Shown here piece after piece: positions 1-7,776 of a stretch of 21,823 nucleotides of DNA (the stretch's first letter is position 1; each line of letters starts with the position of its first letter). The notes under the pieces were generated by a model that did no database searches, had not been told where the DNA came from, and was given only the letters and a program-made list of their open reading frames with translations. Position numbers and translations under genes: made by a program. The DNA comes from Acidobacteriota bacterium (lineage in GTDB: Bacteria; Actinomycetota; Acidimicrobiia; Acidimicrobiales; SHLQ01): positions 1 to 21,823 of the forward strand of contig JADFOM010000005.1 in NCBI GenBank assembly GCA_022562835.1, read 5' to 3'.

Positions 1-2101
1 CGAGATCCGCCGTGTTCTCATCGACAGGACTATTCGAGAAGAGCGAACGTTGCACGGGTTCGATGATTGGTATCAGCGCCTCGTTGACACCCGAAGACAG
101 TGAACCCGACCGAGCGACGATCTCCTTCACCGTCAGATCCGAGGTCAGCGCCATTCCGGAGGCCCGGAGCCTGTCGGTGACCTCGGTCCACGCACCGAGC
201 ACTCGCTGGTTTGGGTCGGCCAAAGCTGACCGACGCCTTCGCCTAAGTGTCTTGATCGCGACGACAAAAAGCAGTGCGAGAAGCATGAAACCGACTGCGA
301 CGGCCGCTAGCGCTGAGGCGACGACTAGGCGATTGCGGCTCCTGGTCGGGTCATCGATCGTGTCCTCGAGGTCCACGCTGTCGGGCGCCTCGGCCGTCGG
401 CTGATCCACAACGTTGCCGCGTGTGGGCTGCTCGGCCCCTGCGGTCGGAAGTTCATCGATATCGAGTGACGGATCCGGTGTTGGCTCGAAGGCCACCCAG
501 CCGATCTCGTCGAACTTGACCTCGGGCCAGACGTGATAGTCGTTGTTCGTCACACGTTCGAGCGGTGTGCCCACACCGTCCTCGGTCTTGACCAGGCGAT
601 ACCCGACCATCAAACGGGTCGGTATTCCCTGAGTGCGCGCAAGCAGAGCGAACGAGGTTGCGTGTTGCTCGGCATAACCCCGCATTTCCTCGAAGAGGAA
701 GGCATCGATCCGGGCAAGTGAAGAACCCGCCGTTGCATCGTCATCGTACGGAATTGAGGCGATCGCTCGTTCAAGGTTCTGAAGTTGTTCGAAGGTCGTG
801 CCCTCGCCCATGAGGTCGGCTCCGAGATTGACCAAGCTATCGGGCACCTCGGGCGGGAGTTCGGTGTAGCGCACAGATTCGGCCGAGGTCGTGTCGGGTT
901 GGGCGTCCACTAGTGACTCCGAGCCTGCCTGCAGGACCTCCGAGGTCGCCTCGTACTCCGTGAAGCGGCCGGCTGGCGACCGAATCAATGTGCCCGACGA
1001 GTCATCGATCAGCACCTCGTCGGTCGAGATCTCGACGGGTAGTGCTGCGACCGGTACCCACGGTTCGACGGCCCGGTTCAACCGGATGGTGTAGGTGATC
1101 CGCTCGGTAGGAAGCGTCGATGGATAGCCATCGGTCAAGGCCCCGTCCGATGCGTGGTACTCGTTGGAGGACTGCCAGGTCGCCCCGTCATAGGTGTCGA
1201 GTTCGGCCAGTGCGAGTCGTTTGAGCTCCAACGCATCTTCGGGATTTTCATAGGCCACGTTTAGATGGGGCTCGGCCGGATCGTTCAGGTTCGGCTTCAA
1301 CTGATCCAGCGGATGGGCCGCCTCGGTGCTGACGGCGATGTTGTCGCGGTGAATGCGAGGGTCGAACGGTTCCTCTTTCATCGGAATCGCGATCGCTGCC
1401 CCCGCTAAACAGCCGAGCATCGTCGCGACGATCGCAAGTGGAAGGCCGACACGCAGGCGAGACCGAAGCACCGGCAGGTTGGCGGAACCGGCGCCCGAGC
1501 TGGTCGACGTCGGTGTTGCTCGGATGATCAGCAGGATCAATGCCAAAAGGGCAAAGACCACGGCCTCGGCTACTCCGGTCGCGCCGGTCGGCGCGATCAA
1601 CGGTTGAGCCAGGACGAACAAGACGATCAGGGGTATGAGCGGTGTAACAGCGCTTCGCGAGTAGCGACTCAGCCACAGCGATACCGCTAGGGCGACCCAG
1701 AGGGCCGCGAGCAGCATCGTCGTGGTAGGGCTCTGACGTGCGACCGGAAGGATCGCGTCGAGTGTGTGCCCGAATCCATGGGTCACATAGTCGGCCAGAT
1801 CCTTGAAGGTGTCCTGAGATGGGACGCCCGACGGCATCGTGTTGCCCAAACTGATGTAGGAGACGACCAGCGCACCCGCAAGCAGCTGCACGAGGATCAC
1901 AACGGCCAGGGACTGCCTGCGGATCTCCAGGATCAAGGAAACGCTGAGACAAGCAACGGTGGTCAACAGCACCCACAGCGCGACCGACCGATCGGAATAG
2001 AGCGGACTGAACGTTGATGTCGCGGCGAGCGCAGCTGCCGAGATAACCGTTACCTCGATGGCGCGGCGTCGGTCAGACGGGGTCGGATCGTCCACGCTCA
2101 C
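1..2101 (-). CDS. TgpA-like membrane transglutaminase-domain protein, 3' end beyond window, catalytic Cys replaced by Ala
   Basis: An open frame runs without a stop from a GTG at 2101 to the left edge (700 codons). The GTG overlaps the stop of the DUF58 gene as GTGA; a second GTG two codons later (2095) is possible. Order of parts: about six hydrophobic segments in residues 40-240, an extracytoplasmic region, a transglutaminase core around 460-545, one more membrane segment near 592-616, then a cytoplasmic tail like the DUF4129 part of TgpA proteins. The core shows GYAEQHA, then GIPTR, then YHVWPEV, then WVAFEPTP. Family members normally read GYCEQFA, so the nucleophile Cys is Ala at residue 477 (codon 671-673). 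His523 is kept, and the Asp position is Glu539, a change I recall from other actinobacterial homologues. Third gene of the moxR, DUF58, transglutaminase operon. It may be a non-catalytic scaffold; its true substrate is unknown. Confidence 0.85.
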   Translation of the reverse strand, partial: MSVDDPTPSDRRRAIEVTVISAAALAATSTFSPLYSDRSVALWVLLTTVACLSVSLILEIRRQSLAVVILVQLLAGALVVSYISLGNTMPSGVPSQDTFKDLADYVTHGFGHTLDAILPVARQSPTTTMLLAALWVALAVSLWLSRYSRSAVTPLIPLIVLFVLAQPLIAPTGATGVAEAVVFALLALILLIIRATPTSTSSGAGSANLPVLRSRLRVGLPLAIVATMLGCLAGAAIAIPMKEEPFDPRIHRDNIAVSTEAAHPLDQLKPNLNDPAEPHLNVAYENPEDALELKRLALAELDTYDGATWQSSNEYHASDGALTDGYPSTLPTERITYTIRLNRAVEPWVPVAALPVEISTDEVLIDDSSGTLIRSPAGRFTEYEATSEVLQAGSESLVDAQPDTTSAESVRYTELPPEVPDSLVNLGADLMGEGTTFEQLQNLERAIASIPYDDDATAGSSLARIDAFLFEEMRGYAEQHATSFALLARTQGIPTRLMVGYRLVKTEDGVGTPLERVTNNDYHVWPEVKFDEIGWVAFEPTPDPSLDIDELPTAGAEQPTRGNVVDQPTAEAPDSVDLEDTIDDPTRSRNRLVVASALAAVAVGFMLLALLFVVAIKTLRRRRRSALADPNQRVLGAWTEVTDRLRASGMALTSDLTVKEIVARSGSLSSGVNEALIPIIEPVQRSLFSNSPVDENTADL

Positions 2102-3237
2102 GCCCGCATCCGCCGGTTCCAGGCGCGAGCGAACCGTTCAGCATCTCGTGCGTTGATGACGGTGGCGCCGGCGAGGTCGATCACCGCGCCGCGGCCGGGC
2201 ACCCCGAGGCGCCCGATAGTGATGGACTTGTAACGCGTGCGCAGCGAACCGACACCGACGAGATCTTCGGCCGGAGCGGTACCGGTCAACACCGCCAACG
2301 AATATCCGCTCCCGCGGCGACGCGAAATCCGTGTCGCCGCGGTGAGATCACCTTCACGTGAAGGCTTCAGGCGAGCGAGTTCGTCAAGCATCAGCCCTCG
2401 GGTCAAGGAGCTGTCCCATTCCTTTCCGCAACTCGTCCGCAGGCGCCACGGGTACCCCTTGAGGTTTGCTGCGCTAACGATTGACGCAGCCGCCGAGATG
2501 GCCTCCTCGAATGAAGCAGGTCCGTGTACGTCGAAGCGGGTGTCGAGGATGATAAGAGTTCGGGGCTGGAAATTGTCGACGTTGTGTCGAACCATCAGTT
2601 CGCCGAGCTTGGCCGAACTGCGCCAATGCACCAGTCGAAGGTCGTCGCCGACCACATAATTGCGAATGTTTTGGAACGCGATGCCACCTTCGGGTGCCTC
2701 GCCCGAACTCTGGCCATCGAGGTCGCGGGTCAAACCAAACGGAAACGATTCCATCGGGTAGAAGCGTGGATGGACGATCAGCTCACTCAGCTGTTGGTCG
2801 GTTGCCCGTCGACTCGTCAGGCCAAAGGGATCGGGGCGATCGAGAAGCAACGGACCGACTTGGTACACCCCGCGCCGGGGTGCCGGCACGTCCAACTCAA
2901 CCACTGTCGATTCGCCTACGTGAAGATCAGGAATCAGGACGGGGACGTGGTCGGCGCCCACCGTCTCGAGGGCAATTCCCGCTGCGATGCGACGTCGACC
3001 CACGTTGGTCACGGTGAGAATAGAGGTTACGTCGTTGCCCGCGGTCGTGCGATTGGGTCGAAGTTCGCGACTGGTCTCGATGCTGCGTTCACGGCGGGTG
3101 TAGACAGCGCCGACGATCAGCGCCATCAACAGGCAACTGGCGATGATCACGACCGCGGGATATCGGAGCAGGAAGCCTGCGATTCCGACGACGAGCGCGA
3201 GGGTGACCGTCGCGCTACCAGCACGCGTGAATGTCAT
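2098..3237 (-). CDS. DUF58 domain membrane protein
   Basis: A 379-residue protein with two membrane segments at the N-terminus (about 10-24 and 27-46), followed by a cytosolic beta-rich region and the DUF58 signature at about 197-217, readable as VGDDLRLVHWRSSAKLGEL. DUF58 proteins have a von Willebrand A-like fold and travel with MoxR ATPases and transglutaminase-like membrane proteins; their biochemical role is poorly known, but a chaperone or assembly role on the membrane is the usual proposal. It starts with ATG 34 nt after the moxR stop, without a clear Shine-Dalgarno, and its stop overlaps the GTG of the next gene, so the three genes are very likely one transcript. Length and motif order are normal for the family. 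Plus-strand open frames over this gene are shadows. Confidence 0.9.
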   Translation of the reverse strand: MTFTRAGSATVTLALVVGIAGFLLRYPAVVIIASCLLMALIVGAVYTRRERSIETSRELRPNRTTAGNDVTSILTVTNVGRRRIAAGIALETVGADHVPVLIPDLHVGESTVVELDVPAPRRGVYQVGPLLLDRPDPFGLTSRRATDQQLSELIVHPRFYPMESFPFGLTRDLDGQSSGEAPEGGIAFQNIRNYVVGDDLRLVHWRSSAKLGELMVRHNVDNFQPRTLIILDTRFDVHGPASFEEAISAAASIVSAANLKGYPWRLRTSCGKEWDSSLTRGLMLDELARLKPSREGDLTAATRISRRRGSGYSLAVLTGTAPAEDLVGVGSLRTRYKSITIGRLGVPGRGAVIDLAGATVINARDAERFARAWNRRMRA

Positions 3238-3271
3238 CGGGCGCCTAATGAGATGTCGGCTTTTCGCGAAG

Positions 3272-4255
3272 TCAAGAGGACTTACGCGGCGCCGGAACTT
3301 GCTCGATGACGTTCTCGAGCAGCGCCTCGACGCTGGCGCCCTGAAGTTCGGCCGCGGGTGTGAGGAGGAGACGGTGGGTGAGAACGGCCTTCGCGAGGCC
3401 CTTTACATCATCTGGGACAACAAACGTCCGTCCCTCAGCGGCTGCGAGCGAGCGCGTTGCTCGAATTAGTGCGACGCTGCCGCGAGGACTCGCCCCAAGG
3501 CGCAGCTGCGGGATGTTGCGGGTGCTCGAGACCAACGACACGATGTATTCGCGTACGGTAGGAGCCACGTAGACATTTTCGGCGATCCCGACGATCCGGC
3601 TGTACTCGTCCACTGTGATCGCGGGTTCGAGCGTTGGTCGGTTGCTGCGGCTGTGCAGCTGGTCGATGATCTCGAGTTCAGCGTCTGCATCTGGGTAGCC
3701 GATCTCGATACGCATCATGAAGCGGTCGAGTTGTGCCTCGGGGAGGGGGTAGGTGCCTTCCTGGTCGATTGGGTTTTGTGTTGCGATCACCATGAAAGGG
3801 TCGGGAACATGATGCGCGATGCCATCAACCGTCACCTGCTGTTCCTCCATGACCTCCAGCAACGCAGACTGTGTCTTGGGCGACGCTCGGTTTATCTCGT
3901 CGCCGAGAACAAGGTTTGCGAAGACGGCGCCAGGATGAAATTCGAACTTGTTTGACGACCGATTGAAGATTTGAACACCGGTCACGTCGGTCGGCAGAAG
4001 GTCGGGAGTGAACTGGATACGTCCGAGTGAACCATCGATCGAATCCGCAATCGCCTTGGCCAGCGACGTCTTGCCGACCCCGGGCACGTCCTCGATGAGG
4101 AGATGCCCTTCGCTCAACAGACAAACGAGTGCAAGCTTTACTGTCTCGGGCTTGCCACGAATGATCCGCTCGATGTTGGACTGAATCCGTTCGAAATGGG
4201 TCGCGAACTCCTCGATCTGCAAATCGCCGGATTTCGTTTCATTCGTTGCGGTCAC
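3272..4255 (-). CDS. MoxR-family AAA+ ATPase
   Basis: A 327-residue AAA+ ATPase. Walker A DVPGVGKT lies at residues 56-63 and Walker B LVLGDE at 115-120, followed by INRASPKTQSALLEVMEE, which is typical of MoxR. Sensor-like ATQNP and the C-terminal lid follow. MoxR ATPases act as chaperone-like remodelers, usually with DUF58 or VWA partners encoded next door, as here. The start is GTG at 4255, chosen because AAGGAG (4261-4266 on the minus strand) sits 5 nt upstream. It is the first gene of the three-gene minus operon and divergent from tlyA, with 242 nt between the two starts. The specific cellular process served by this operon is not evident from sequence. Confidence 0.92.
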   Translation of the reverse strand: MTATNETKSGDLQIEEFATHFERIQSNIERIIRGKPETVKLALVCLLSEGHLLIEDVPGVGKTSLAKAIADSIDGSLGRIQFTPDLLPTDVTGVQIFNRSSNKFEFHPGAVFANLVLGDEINRASPKTQSALLEVMEEQQVTVDGIAHHVPDPFMVIATQNPIDQEGTYPLPEAQLDRFMMRIEIGYPDADAELEIIDQLHSRSNRPTLEPAITVDEYSRIVGIAENVYVAPTVREYIVSLVSSTRNIPQLRLGASPRGSVALIRATRSLAAAEGRTFVVPDDVKGLAKAVLTHRLLLTPAAELQGASVEALLENVIEQVPAPRKSS

Positions 4256-4278
4256 CGAGGCTCCTTCGTGTGTCGGCG

Positions 4279-4291
4279 AATGGTCACCATT
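4279..4291. promoter_or_regulatory. Perfect 13-bp palindrome upstream of moxR
   Basis: AATGGT C ACCATT is a perfect inverted repeat with a single central base, 24-36 nt upstream of the moxR GTG. It lies between the moxR ribosome binding site and the likely promoter, so it could be an operator. No known regulator motif is recognised, and a 6-bp arm can occur by chance. Confidence 0.3.
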
Positions 4292-4401
4292 GTGCTGCCC
4301 CGAGGGGTGAACGCGTCGGCACGCGCCGCGCGTTGTGGAGCGGTTGTGGCGCCAGAAGATCTATCCAGTGGCGTTTTGACCGGCGAAAACAGGTGAGGCC
4401 A

Positions 4402-4422
4402 AGATGTATTTCTAGCACATCT
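4402..4422. promoter_or_regulatory. Inverted repeat in the moxR/tlyA divergent region
   Basis: AGATGT (4402-4407) and ACATCT (4417-4422) are perfect inverted arms separated by 9 nt, in the gene-free stretch between two divergent genes. A TTGACC hexamer lies at 4376-4381 on the plus strand. It could be a dimeric regulator site. Evidence is limited to symmetry and location. Confidence 0.25.
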
Positions 4423-4483
4423 ATGTCATTTCATCCAGATGAGAGCAGCGCTGATTTGCCGCTCGAAGTACCGGCATTGTGCC

Positions 4484-4489
4484 TATCGT
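4484..4489 (+). promoter_or_regulatory. -10-like element of tlyA, probable leaderless start
   Basis: TATCGT matches the actinobacterial TANNNT -10 pattern and ends 8 nt before the tlyA ATG. There is no Shine-Dalgarno in between, so transcription probably starts at or next to the ATG. No clear -35 hexamer at normal spacing. Confidence 0.45.
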
Positions 4490-4497
4490 GTCGTGTC

Positions 4498-5310
4498 ATG
4501 GCGAGGGTGAGGCTCGATTCGGAGATGGTGCGGCGCTCGCTCGCCGAGTCGCGCAGCCAAGCCGCTGCGTTGATCGAGCGTGGTGTGGTACTTGTCAATG
4601 GGTCGCCGGCGCGCAAAGCCGCTCACCAGGTAGCGCGAGGCGACGCCGTCTCCATATCGGAACCGCAGCGTTACGTTGGGAGGGGTGCATACAAGCTGGA
4701 GGCCGCTCTCGTCCGGTTTGGGATCGATGTGACTGGCAAACACGCCATCGATGTCGGTTCGAGCACCGGCGGATTTACAGATTGCCTCCTTCAGTCGGGG
4801 GCTTTGTCGGTCTGTGCGATCGACGTAGGCCGCGGTCAGCTCCATGACCGCCTGGTGCGTGACGACCGCGTGGCCGTGCATGAACAGACCGATATCCGGT
4901 CTGTGGACCCCCTCGCGGCGGGCGCCCCCGCGTCGTTGATCGTGATGGATGTCTCGTTCATCAGCGTGTGCACCGTCATCGACGCGGTCGCTGCGCTGTT
5001 AGCGGATGACGGCGACCTGATCATTCTGGTCAAGCCGCAGTTCGAGGTGGGGCGACAGGCAGTCTCCAAAACCCGCGGTGTTGTGCGCGACGGGGCTCTC
5101 TGGCACAAGTCCGCGCAGCGAGTGCGAACCTGCTGTCTCGAGGCTGATCTCGAGATCGTCTCGTTCATGGCGTCGCCGCTGCGCGGAGCGGCGGGTAATG
5201 TCGAGTTCTTGGCCCACCTGCGTCCGATCCGATCGATGGAAGTCGACTCGATCAATTCAGCCGCACTTGTGGCGAGTGTCATCGATGCAATGGAAGAGGA
5301 AGCGCCGTGA
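4498..5310 (+). CDS. tlyA: TlyA family 2'-O-methyltransferase (16S/23S rRNA)
   Basis: A 270-residue protein, close to the 268 of M. tuberculosis TlyA. An S4 RNA-binding domain covers about residues 4-63, then a Rossmann methyltransferase domain with the SAM-binding segment DVGSSTGGFTD at 85-95. The K-D-K-E catalytic set is visible: Lys66 (GAYKL), Asp151 (DVSF), Lys179 (VKPQF) and Glu236 (NVEF). TlyA methylates cytidines of 16S and/or 23S rRNA at the subunit interface and is linked to capreomycin sensitivity. The frame is open upstream to 4246, but homology starts with MARVRLD at 4498. That start has a TANNNT element 8 nt upstream and no Shine-Dalgarno. nadK follows after 28 nt. Whether it modifies 16S as well as 23S cannot be read from sequence. 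Confidence 0.93.
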   Translation: MARVRLDSEMVRRSLAESRSQAAALIERGVVLVNGSPARKAAHQVARGDAVSISEPQRYVGRGAYKLEAALVRFGIDVTGKHAIDVGSSTGGFTDCLLQSGALSVCAIDVGRGQLHDRLVRDDRVAVHEQTDIRSVDPLAAGAPASLIVMDVSFISVCTVIDAVAALLADDGDLIILVKPQFEVGRQAVSKTRGVVRDGALWHKSAQRVRTCCLEADLEIVSFMASPLRGAAGNVEFLAHLRPIRSMEVDSINSAALVASVIDAMEEEAP

Positions 5311-5338
5311 ACCAATCGTGTAAGGACGGCTTGGCCAC

Positions 5339-6190
5339 GTGAGCGCGATCGGGTTGATCGTGCATGAACGGCGCGACGAAGCGGCCACCCAGGCCGCCGA
5401 ACTGGCGCGCTGGTTGAGCGACAGCGGACACGAGGTGAGGGTCTCGAGCATCGAGGGAACCCACGAGGGTCTTGAGGCATTCGTTGTTCCCGACGGTTCG
5501 TTCGGCGAGGGACTCGATGTTGCGGTCAGTCTCGGTGGAGACGGCTCGATGCTCAGGGCCGTGCAACTCGTGGGGACGTCGTCGGCGCCAATTCTCGGTG
5601 TTGATTTCGGTCAACTCGGATATCTCACAGCAGTGCAACCCGACCAGACCCGTGCCGCTGTCGAAAAGGTGCTCAGGGGAGATTGTGAGGTCGAGGAGCG
5701 CATGCTGATCGATGTGACCGTCTCGACCGGCGGCGCAATACGCCGTGAGCGAGCGCTCAATGAGGCGGTATTGGAACGCACAGGTGAGGCGAACACGATC
5801 CGCATCGCGGTGTCGATCGACGATCGTTTCTTCACTACATACGCGGCGGATGGTCTGATCGTGGCCACACCGACCGGCTCCACCGCCTACGCTTTCTCGG
5901 CACGCGGCCCGATCGTTGCTCCGACGCATCGTGCATTCCAGCTCACTCCGGTCTCACCACACATGCTCTTCGACCGCACTTTGGTGCTCGAACCGGAAAG
6001 AATCCTGAGGCTCACCATGATCGGCAGCAGGTCAGGGGCGCTGTCGGTGGACGGTAATACGATTGCGGTCATGGATTGCGATGACTGGATTGAATGCACC
6101 GCATCGAATGAGGTGGCACGGCTCGTGCGCTTCGACGACGACCATTTCCACTCGGTGCTCAAAGCGAAGTTCGGACTGAACGACCGCTGA
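5339..6190 (+). CDS. nadK: NAD kinase
   Basis: A 283-residue cytosolic enzyme that phosphorylates NAD to NADP. The GGDGS motif with catalytic Asp is at residues 66-70, the NE motif at 141-142, and the glycine-rich segment DGLIVATPTGSTAY at 171-184. The latter continues as FSARGPIV, where many relatives have SAGGP. Start is GTG at 5339, the first possible start after an in-frame TAA at 5321, with AAGGA 12 nt upstream. Its stop overlaps the recN ATG by one base (TGATG), so translation is likely coupled. The tlyA-nadK-recN order is conserved in Actinobacteria. Confidence 0.95.
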   Translation: MSAIGLIVHERRDEAATQAAELARWLSDSGHEVRVSSIEGTHEGLEAFVVPDGSFGEGLDVAVSLGGDGSMLRAVQLVGTSSAPILGVDFGQLGYLTAVQPDQTRAAVEKVLRGDCEVEERMLIDVTVSTGGAIRRERALNEAVLERTGEANTIRIAVSIDDRFFTTYAADGLIVATPTGSTAYAFSARGPIVAPTHRAFQLTPVSPHMLFDRTLVLEPERILRLTMIGSRSGALSVDGNTIAVMDCDDWIECTASNEVARLVRFDDDHFHSVLKAKFGLNDR

Positions 6191-7461
6191 TGCTGCACGA
6201 AGTCGCGGTCAGCAATCTTGGCGTCTTTGAACACGTGTCCGTGATGTTTGGTCCCGGCATGACCGCCCTGACAGGTGAGACTGGGGCGGGTAAGACGATG
6301 CTCGTCACGGCGATTCACGTTCTGCTCGGTGGACGGGCCGATCACGGGCTCGTGCGCGACGGTGCGGACGAGGCCGATATCTCGGGGCGATTCCACGACG
6401 GCTCAAGAGAGATCGTTCTCCGCAGGGTCGTTCCCGCTGAGGGACGCACGCGGGCCTATATAGATGGGCGCCCGGCCACGGCGGGGGAGTTGGCGCAGCT
6501 CGGGTCGGAGCTGATCGCGGTGCATGGTCAGCACAGCCACCGCCTCTTGAACCACGTTTCTGAGCAGCGCCGAGCGCTCGACAAGTTTGGTGGCATCGAT
6601 CTAAGTCTGCTCGAGGCTGCTCGGCACCGATGTCGAGCCATTGACGCGGAGATCGCGGAGATAGGCGGAGACACGAAGGCTCGAGCGCGCGAGATCGACC
6701 TGTTGAGTCATCAGACGAGCGAGCTTTCCGAAGCGGCTCTCCACGACGTCGATGAGGACGAAAAGCTCGACGCGCTCGAAGATGAGCTGGCTAACGCCGA
6801 GGCACATCGGGAATCGGCCGCCCTGCTGGTCGCTGAACTCGCGGACGACGATGGAGTGCTCGATCGTCTACGGACTGCACGAACTCGACTCGATTCCGAC
6901 GGTCCATTCGTGAACGAGGCGGCACGTCTAGACGCACTATTGCTCGAGTTCGATGACATCGTCGCGACCATGCGCGATGCGGGGGAGTCGATGCACGACG
7001 ATCCAGAGCGACTCGCCGCGGTGCGAGATCGACGCCATCTTCTGTTCGAGCTGAGACGCAAATACGGCGACACACTCGACGAGGTGATGGAGTTCGCCGA
7101 CCAGGCCGGCAAACGGTTGGATGAACTGATCTCATCGGATGAGACGTCACAGCGTCTCGCTGCTGATCGAGTCGCTGTCCTCGCCGAGATCTCCGAAGCC
7201 GCCGCGGTGGTACGCTCCGCTCGCTCAAAACCGCCCCAGGACTTGCTGCGGCGGTGGAGGCGCGCCTTGGATCGCTCGCCATGGAACGCGCGCGGATCTC
7301 GATTGAGGTCGATGGCGTCGACGGATCCGAGGTCGAATTTCGACTGGCGGCCAATTCTGGGGCGACGCCTCAACCCATCGCCAAGGTCGCTTCGGGAGGG
7401 GAACTGGCCCGGACGATGCTGGCGATGCAACTCGAGCTCAACACCGGTCCAGACACGTTGA
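6190..7461 (+). CDS. recN: RecN, N-terminal part (gene frameshifted near 7227-7230)
   Basis: The N-terminal part of the SMC-like DNA repair ATPase RecN. Walker A GETGAGKT is at residues 29-36, the Q-loop region VHGQHSH near 112-118, then a coiled-coil region rich in Glu, Asp and Ala and the family segment RRKYGDTL. Family-like sequence ends at Arg-Ser-Lys (codon AAA at 7228-7230). The rest of this frame to 7461 is basic nonsense. The matching C-terminal half resumes in another frame from about 7230. One extra A in the AAAA run at 7227-7230 would join the two as R-S-K-T-A-P-G-L-A. The joined protein would be about 526 residues, slightly short for RecN. ATG start overlaps the nadK stop as TGATG. 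Either a one-base deletion, making a pseudogene, or a sequencing or assembly error in a homopolymer. Confidence 0.85.
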   Translation: MLHEVAVSNLGVFEHVSVMFGPGMTALTGETGAGKTMLVTAIHVLLGGRADHGLVRDGADEADISGRFHDGSREIVLRRVVPAEGRTRAYIDGRPATAGELAQLGSELIAVHGQHSHRLLNHVSEQRRALDKFGGIDLSLLEAARHRCRAIDAEIAEIGGDTKARAREIDLLSHQTSELSEAALHDVDEDEKLDALEDELANAEAHRESAALLVAELADDDGVLDRLRTARTRLDSDGPFVNEAARLDALLLEFDDIVATMRDAGESMHDDPERLAAVRDRRHLLFELRRKYGDTLDEVMEFADQAGKRLDELISSDETSQRLAADRVAVLAEISEAAAVVRSARSKPPQDLLRRWRRALDRSPWNARGSRLRSMASTDPRSNFDWRPILGRRLNPSPRSLREGNWPGRCWRCNSSSTPVQTR

Positions 7462-7769
7462 TCTTCGATGAGGTCGATGCGGGCATCGGTGGTGAAACCG
7501 GGCTTGTGGTGGGCGCAGCACTGGCGGAGGTTGCTCGGGCCAATCAGGTGCTGGTAATTACGCATCTCGCACAGGTTGCCGCGTACGCGGATCACCAGAT
7601 CGCCGTCAGTAAGTCCGACGACGGTACAAGAGCTGTCGCGGAGGCGACCCTCTTGAGCCTGGATGACCGAGTTGGCGAGCTCTCACGCATGCTCGGCGGT
7701 GATGGATCCTCCGCTTCCGGGCGGACCCACGCGGCCGAACTGCTCGAGCTGGTCGGCGAACGCTCATGA
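7254..7769 (+). CDS. recN: RecN, C-terminal part (separated by frameshift)
   Basis: This frame holds the C-terminal ATPase half of RecN. The ABC signature is in KVASGGELART, Walker B in TLIFDEVDAGIGG, followed by the D-loop and the ITHLAQVAAYAD switch segment with its His. In intact RecN this lobe pairs with the N-terminal Walker A lobe. The GTG at 7254 is only the first start-like codon in the frame. Family-like sequence extends upstream through AAA, GLA and TAP back to about 7230, and there is no ribosome binding site, so this is not an independent gene. The stop at 7769 is 7 nt before the next gene. The good preservation of all motifs argues for a recent or artefactual frameshift rather than an old pseudogene. 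Confidence 0.85.
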   Translation: MEARLGSLAMERARISIEVDGVDGSEVEFRLAANSGATPQPIAKVASGGELARTMLAMQLELNTGPDTLIFDEVDAGIGGETGLVVGAALAEVARANQVLVITHLAQVAAYADHQIAVSKSDDGTRAVAEATLLSLDDRVGELSRMLGGDGSSASGRTHAAELLELVGERS

Positions 7770-7776
7770 CCCTCGA

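Noticed and set aside
1248..1976. Minus-strand 242-codon open frame in the transglutaminase region
   Set aside because: Arg/Pro/Gly-rich sequence in a different frame from the continuous 700-codon membrane protein, so it is a shadow.
2524..3309. Plus-strand open frame of 261 codons opposite the DUF58 gene
   Set aside because: No family-like segments; the opposite strand encodes a complete DUF58 protein with correct motifs.
4246..4497. N-terminal extension of tlyA in the same frame
   Set aside because: The extra 84 residues do not resemble TlyA, no ribosome binding site is seen, and 4498 gives the normal family start with a promoter directly upstream.
7224..7260. Programmed ribosomal frameshift in recN
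   Set aside because: The site is C-TCA-AAA, which is not a tandem-slippery heptamer, and no clear downstream stem or upstream stimulatory Shine-Dalgarno is visible. A missing A is simpler.
6711..7595. Long minus-strand open frame (294 codons) opposite recN
   Set aside because: Ser/Arg-rich, no recognisable domain, and it lies antiparallel to clear RecN coding sequence; a typical high-GC shadow.
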